64,000 nt of DNA from Paenibacillus sp. 32352 (GTDB lineage: Bacteria > Bacillota > Bacilli > Paenibacillales > NBRC-103111). Numbering within the stretch: the first letter of the stretch is position 1; each line of letters begins with the position of its first letter. The stretch lies in the NCBI RefSeq assembly GCF_002042965.1, contig NZ_MZNT01000003.1:434001-498000 (forward strand), written 5' to 3'. The notes under the pieces were generated by a model. That model ran no database searches. It was given only the letters and a program-made list of their open reading frames with translations, and was not told the origin of the DNA. Positions 63,215 to 64,000 of this stretch are shown piece after piece. The translations under genes and the position numbers were made by a program.

Positions 63215-64000
63215 GTGAAACCATCTGAGCATATCCATTTTATCGGTATTGGCGGATACGGCATGAGTGCAATTGCCAAAGTCATGCTGGAAATGGGGTA
63301 CCAAGTATCGGGTTCTGATTTGGCGCGGCAGGAGCTTACGGAAAAGCTGGCTGCCAAAGGAGCACGAGTATATATCGGCCATGAGGCTGAACACGTTAAT
63401 GGGGCCGATGTCGTAGTCTATTCTACGGCTTTAGCGAAGGATAACGTCGAGATGACGGCTGCCGAGAATTTGAACATCCCTATTCTGCACCGTTCCCAAA
63501 TGCTCGCCCGTTTAATGAATGCCAAGAAAGGGATTGCTGTAGCGGGAGCTCACGGGAAGACGACGACATCTTCGATGATCGCTCTTGTTCTTGAGCATTG
63601 TGAGCAGGACCCTACCTATATTATTGGCGGAGAGATCATGAATGTCGGCAGCAATGCGAAGGCCGGCCAAGGCGACTGGGTCGTAGCCGAAGCTGACGAG
63701 AGCGACGGGTCTTTCCTGCAATATCATCCATACATTGCTTTGGTGAACAATATTGAAGCGGACCATCTGGAAAATTATAACGGGGACTTTGAAAATTTGA
63801 AAAAGGCATACGCTCAATTTTTAAGTCAGGTAAAATCCGATGGGAAGGCTGTCGTTTGCAAGGATGACAGCTACTTGCGCGAGATGATTCCGTTAATTCA
63901 AAGCGAGGTCATTACTTACGGCATCGAGCATGATGCCGATTATATGGCGACCAACATTGATCTGGGAGACCGAAAGGTACAATTCGATGTTCTCCATCAC
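63215..64000 (+). CDS. murC: UDP-N-acetylmuramate-L-alanine ligase (partial, 3' end outside window)
   Basis: GTG at 63215, 262 codons to the window edge with no stop. N-terminal NAD-like UDP-binding segment HFIGIGGYGMSAIAKVMLEMG at about 7-27 (in two parts), SGSDLA near 33, and ATP loop GAHGKTTTSSM near 111-121. The sequence EADESDGSFLQY (about 166) and NNIEADHLENY (about 183) are MurC-specific. Adds L-alanine to UDP-MurNAc, the first peptide step of peptidoglycan. Full length should be about 450 aa, so about 190 residues are missing. Confidence 0.95.
   Translation, partial: MKPSEHIHFIGIGGYGMSAIAKVMLEMGYQVSGSDLARQELTEKLAAKGARVYIGHEAEHVNGADVVVYSTALAKDNVEMTAAENLNIPILHRSQMLARLMNAKKGIAVAGAHGKTTTSSMIALVLEHCEQDPTYIIGGEIMNVGSNAKAGQGDWVVAEADESDGSFLQYHPYIALVNNIEADHLENYNGDFENLKKAYAQFLSQVKSDGKAVVCKDDSYLREMIPLIQSEVITYGIEHDADYMATNIDLGDRKVQFDVLHH

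Overview
The window looks like a chromosomal segment of an endospore-forming Gram-positive bacterium of the Paenibacillus type. I infer this from the gene order and sporulation gene content, roughly 50 % GC, strong AAGGAGG ribosome binding sites, many TTG/GTG starts, and clean hairpin-plus-T terminators. Several stretches match the gene order known from Bacillus subtilis: gerM-rph-rdgB, then tig-clpX-lonB-lonA-ysxC-hemA-hemX-hemC-hemD-hemB-hemL-spoVID-valS-folC. Against that backbone, clpP, ispG, speD, hemE/hemH, murC and several small genes are inserted.

The left part (1-23 kb) is accessory. It holds two SAM-dependent methyltransferases, an orphan lipoprotein solute-binding protein, a PAS/HD-GYP c-di-GMP phosphodiesterase, an SDR oxidoreductase, an FMN reductase, and a GntR/FCD regulator divergent from glcD-glcF (2-hydroxyacid oxidation). 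These are followed by a two-gene operon of DGQHR-motif (DndB-like) proteins, a formylglycine-generating enzyme, a ROK regulator, and an MBL-fold hydrolase. A five-gene germinant-receptor operon (GerA-, GerB- and GerC-type subunits, a two-helix membrane protein and a second divergent lipoprotein) and a PgpA-type phosphatase complete this part. A frameshifted, truncated GGDEF remnant lies beside pgpA.

The middle (23-43.3 kb) carries gerM, rph, rdgB and a sporulation-type asparagine synthetase. It then carries the proteostasis block tig, clpP, clpX, lonB, lonA, ysxC. Inserted in it are ispG, a YibQ-type polysaccharide deacetylase, an N-acetylmuramoyl-L-alanine amidase, an uncharacterised gene and speD. 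lonB has a good forespore (sigma-F/G type) promoter. speD has a long 5' leader that can form a multibranched fold with competing pairings near the Shine-Dalgarno sequence.

The right part (43-64 kb) is the tetrapyrrole block: hemA-hemX-siroheme dehydrogenase-hemC-cobA/hemD fusion-hemB, then hemE-hemH, then hemL. It takes glutamyl-tRNA to uroporphyrinogen III, with siroheme and heme branches; the oxidase steps between uroporphyrinogen decarboxylation and ferrochelatase are not in the window. Next come a phosphodiester glycosidase with a Pro/Thr/Ser-rich tail, an RluA-type pseudouridine synthase, spoVID (spore coat) and a T-box-controlled valS, then folC and the start of murC, which runs off the right edge.

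The least explained items are the DGQHR gene pair with direct repeats in its leader, the speD leader RNA, and a hairpin repeat family sitting directly on Shine-Dalgarno sequences. No rRNA, tRNA, intact mobile element or CRISPR array was seen.
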